DNA of 64,000 nt from positions 124,001 to 188,000 of the forward strand of contig JADZAN010000018.1 of assembly GCA_020852815.1 (NCBI GenBank), read 5' to 3'. The notes below the pieces were generated by a model that was not told the DNA's origin, did no database searches, and worked only from the letters and a program-made list of their open reading frames with translations. The translations under genes were made by a program, and so were the position numbers. Origin of the DNA: Gemmatimonadaceae bacterium. GTDB taxonomy: Bacteria > Gemmatimonadota > Gemmatimonadetes > Gemmatimonadales > Gemmatimonadaceae. Shown here in pieces: positions 62,989-64,000 of the stretch (its first letter is position 1; each line of letters starts with the position of its first letter).

Positions 62989-64000
62989 TCAGGATAACGC
63001 TCGCCGCCCCCCGCAGCCATACCGCCGCAACGCCCCCCAAACCCCGCGCCCGGCGTCCCGCTCGACGAAAACGTTCTCCGTTCGAACTGCGCGGGATAAT
63101 GTCGAAATGATTACACCGCGCTGGCGGCGAAGGCCGCGAGGAACTCCGCCGGGAAGCGACACTCGCGTGAACGGAGCCGACGCGCCGAACTCGGCGGACG
63201 CTACGGGCGCCAGCACGGCAGGGGAGGGCACCGCGAGCTCCACCCTGATCGGCGGCGTCGGTCGCGCGCGCGCGTCCACCACATCCACCCCGCCCGCCCT
63301 ACCCACCCCCCCCACCACTCCCAACGCGTCCAGCGGGCTCCGAACGCCGGTCCCGCTCTCCAAAACGTGCAAGTACAACATCGTCGTCGACACGTCGCGG
63401 TGCCCCAACAGCGACTGGACGGTGCGGATGTCGTAGCCGGCGCGCAGCAACTGCGTCGCGAACGAATGCCTGAAGGTGTGCGCGGTGACGCGCTTGGGGA
63501 TCTCGGCCAGGTTCGCGGCGTTGGTGATCGCGCGTTGCACGGTGGTCTCGTACAAGTGATAGCGCATCATCTGTCCGGACTCCCTGTCGCGGTACTGGCG
63601 CGCGGCGGGAAAGACCCACGCCCACCGCCAGTCCCGGCGCGCGGTCGGAACCTTCATCCCGAAGCTGTAGGGGAGGGCATTGAAGCCGCCGCCGCGAGCG
63701 ACGTCGGTCTCCTGAACTTTCCTCGACCGGAACAGGCGGTGGCTCATCAGCGCGATGGCCTGCTCGGGAAAGACGGTGCGACGGTCCTTTCCCCCCTTGC
63801 CGTCGTGGATCATCAACATGCGACGCCGCAGGTCGACGTCCTTGATGCGCAGTTGCAACGCTTCGTTGAGCCGCAACCCGGAACCGTACAGGAGCATCAC
63901 GATCAGCTGCAAATCCCCGTCGAGTTGCGCGAGGATGCGCGCCACCTCGTCGGGTGCAAGGACGTTGGGGATGCGCTGGCGACGCTTGGCGCGGATGACG
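62989..64000 (-). CDS. intI: Integron integrase IntI (N-terminus beyond the window)
   Basis: About 337 residues visible; the frame runs off the right edge. It is a tyrosine recombinase with the integron-specific extra domain: WRWAWVFPAARQYRDRESGQMMRYHLYETTVQRAI (as WVFP in all integron integrases). Catalytic residues: Arg in YGSGLRLNEALQLR, Lys in GKGGKDR, HxxR in TAHTFRHSFATQLL, His in LLGHRDVSTT, Tyr in TTMLYLHV. The usual C-terminal end GVRSPLDAL is present, but the frame continues for about 110 more residues (GVVGGVGRAGG...GCGGRRALS). The gene points the same way as the cassettes, with its 3' end facing attI. Confidence 0.95.
   Translation of the reverse strand, partial: VIRAKRRQRIPNVLAPDEVARILAQLDGDLQLIVMLLYGSGLRLNEALQLRIKDVDLRRRMLMIHDGKGGKDRRTVFPEQAIALMSHRLFRSRKVQETDVARGGGFNALPYSFGMKVPTARRDWRWAWVFPAARQYRDRESGQMMRYHLYETTVQRAITNAANLAEIPKRVTAHTFRHSFATQLLRAGYDIRTVQSLLGHRDVSTTMLYLHVLESGTGVRSPLDALGVVGGVGRAGGVDVVDARARPTPPIRVELAVPSPAVLAPVASAEFGASAPFTRVSLPGGVPRGLRRQRGVIISTLSRAVRTENVFVERDAGRGVWGALRRYGCGGRRALS

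Noticed and set aside
62989-64000. XerC/XerD or phage integrase as the identity of the recombinase
   Set aside because: The inserted segment WRWAWVFPAARQYRDRESGQ and the VRSPLDAL end are specific to integron integrases.

Overview
The window is GC-rich and looks like Gemmatimonadota. The evidence is two long serine/threonine kinases with TPR-type C-terminal halves, an ECF sigma factor of the TIGR02999 type just upstream of one of them, RCC1-repeat lipoproteins and many small exported proteins ending their signal peptides in A-Q. That assignment is inference from gene content; no rRNA or tRNA is visible.

Region 1 (1 to about 11.4 kb) reads as ordinary chromosome: a partial membrane protein, a beta-barrel protein, a GH27 alpha-galactosidase, ExbD, an ABC-F ATPase, a GH2 beta-galactosidase-like enzyme, two exported proteins and a serine hydrolase.

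Region 2 (about 11.4 to 62.9 kb) is a very large chromosomal integron cassette array. About 30 attC recombination sites can be located, mostly 80 to 100 bp, with an RYYYAAC core on one side, a GTTRRRY core on the other and an imperfect hairpin between. Nearly all genes lie on the minus strand, and each attC sits at the 3' end of its gene; in a dozen cassettes the stop codon is part of the attC core. In most well preserved cassettes the core at the 3' end is the exact complement of the first seven bases of the same cassette, as expected if each was once a circle. Sites are clean near the integrase (43 to 62 kb) and progressively degenerate or halved further away (15 to 32 kb).

Region 3 (62.9 to 64.0 kb) holds attI and the integron integrase intI, which runs off the right edge. 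intI points the same way as the cassettes, with its 3' end facing the array: an inverted arrangement. Between intI and the attI crossover is a run of G-tracts able to form a G-quadruplex.

The cargo is rich in toxin-antitoxin modules (higBA twice, a RelE/XRE pair, brnTA, DUF433/DUF5615), several with a damaged toxin and an intact antitoxin. It also includes a TIR-like effector candidate, RHH/EVE-like and PIN-like proteins, a formylglycine-generating-enzyme-like protein, VOC, NTF2-like and RibD-like proteins, a DapB-like reductase, many families of unknown function (DUF3825, DUF6994, DUF6968, DUF5990, DUF1801, pRiA4b ORF-3-like) and many exported or membrane proteins. Several toxin-antitoxin cassettes carry their own promoter: a -35, a 17-base spacer usually holding a palindrome, a -10, and the start codon only six or seven bases further on. 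A 6.5-kb block (membrane protein, ECF sigma, kinase, RCC1 lipoprotein) lies between two attC sites and may be one multi-gene cassette or an insertion.
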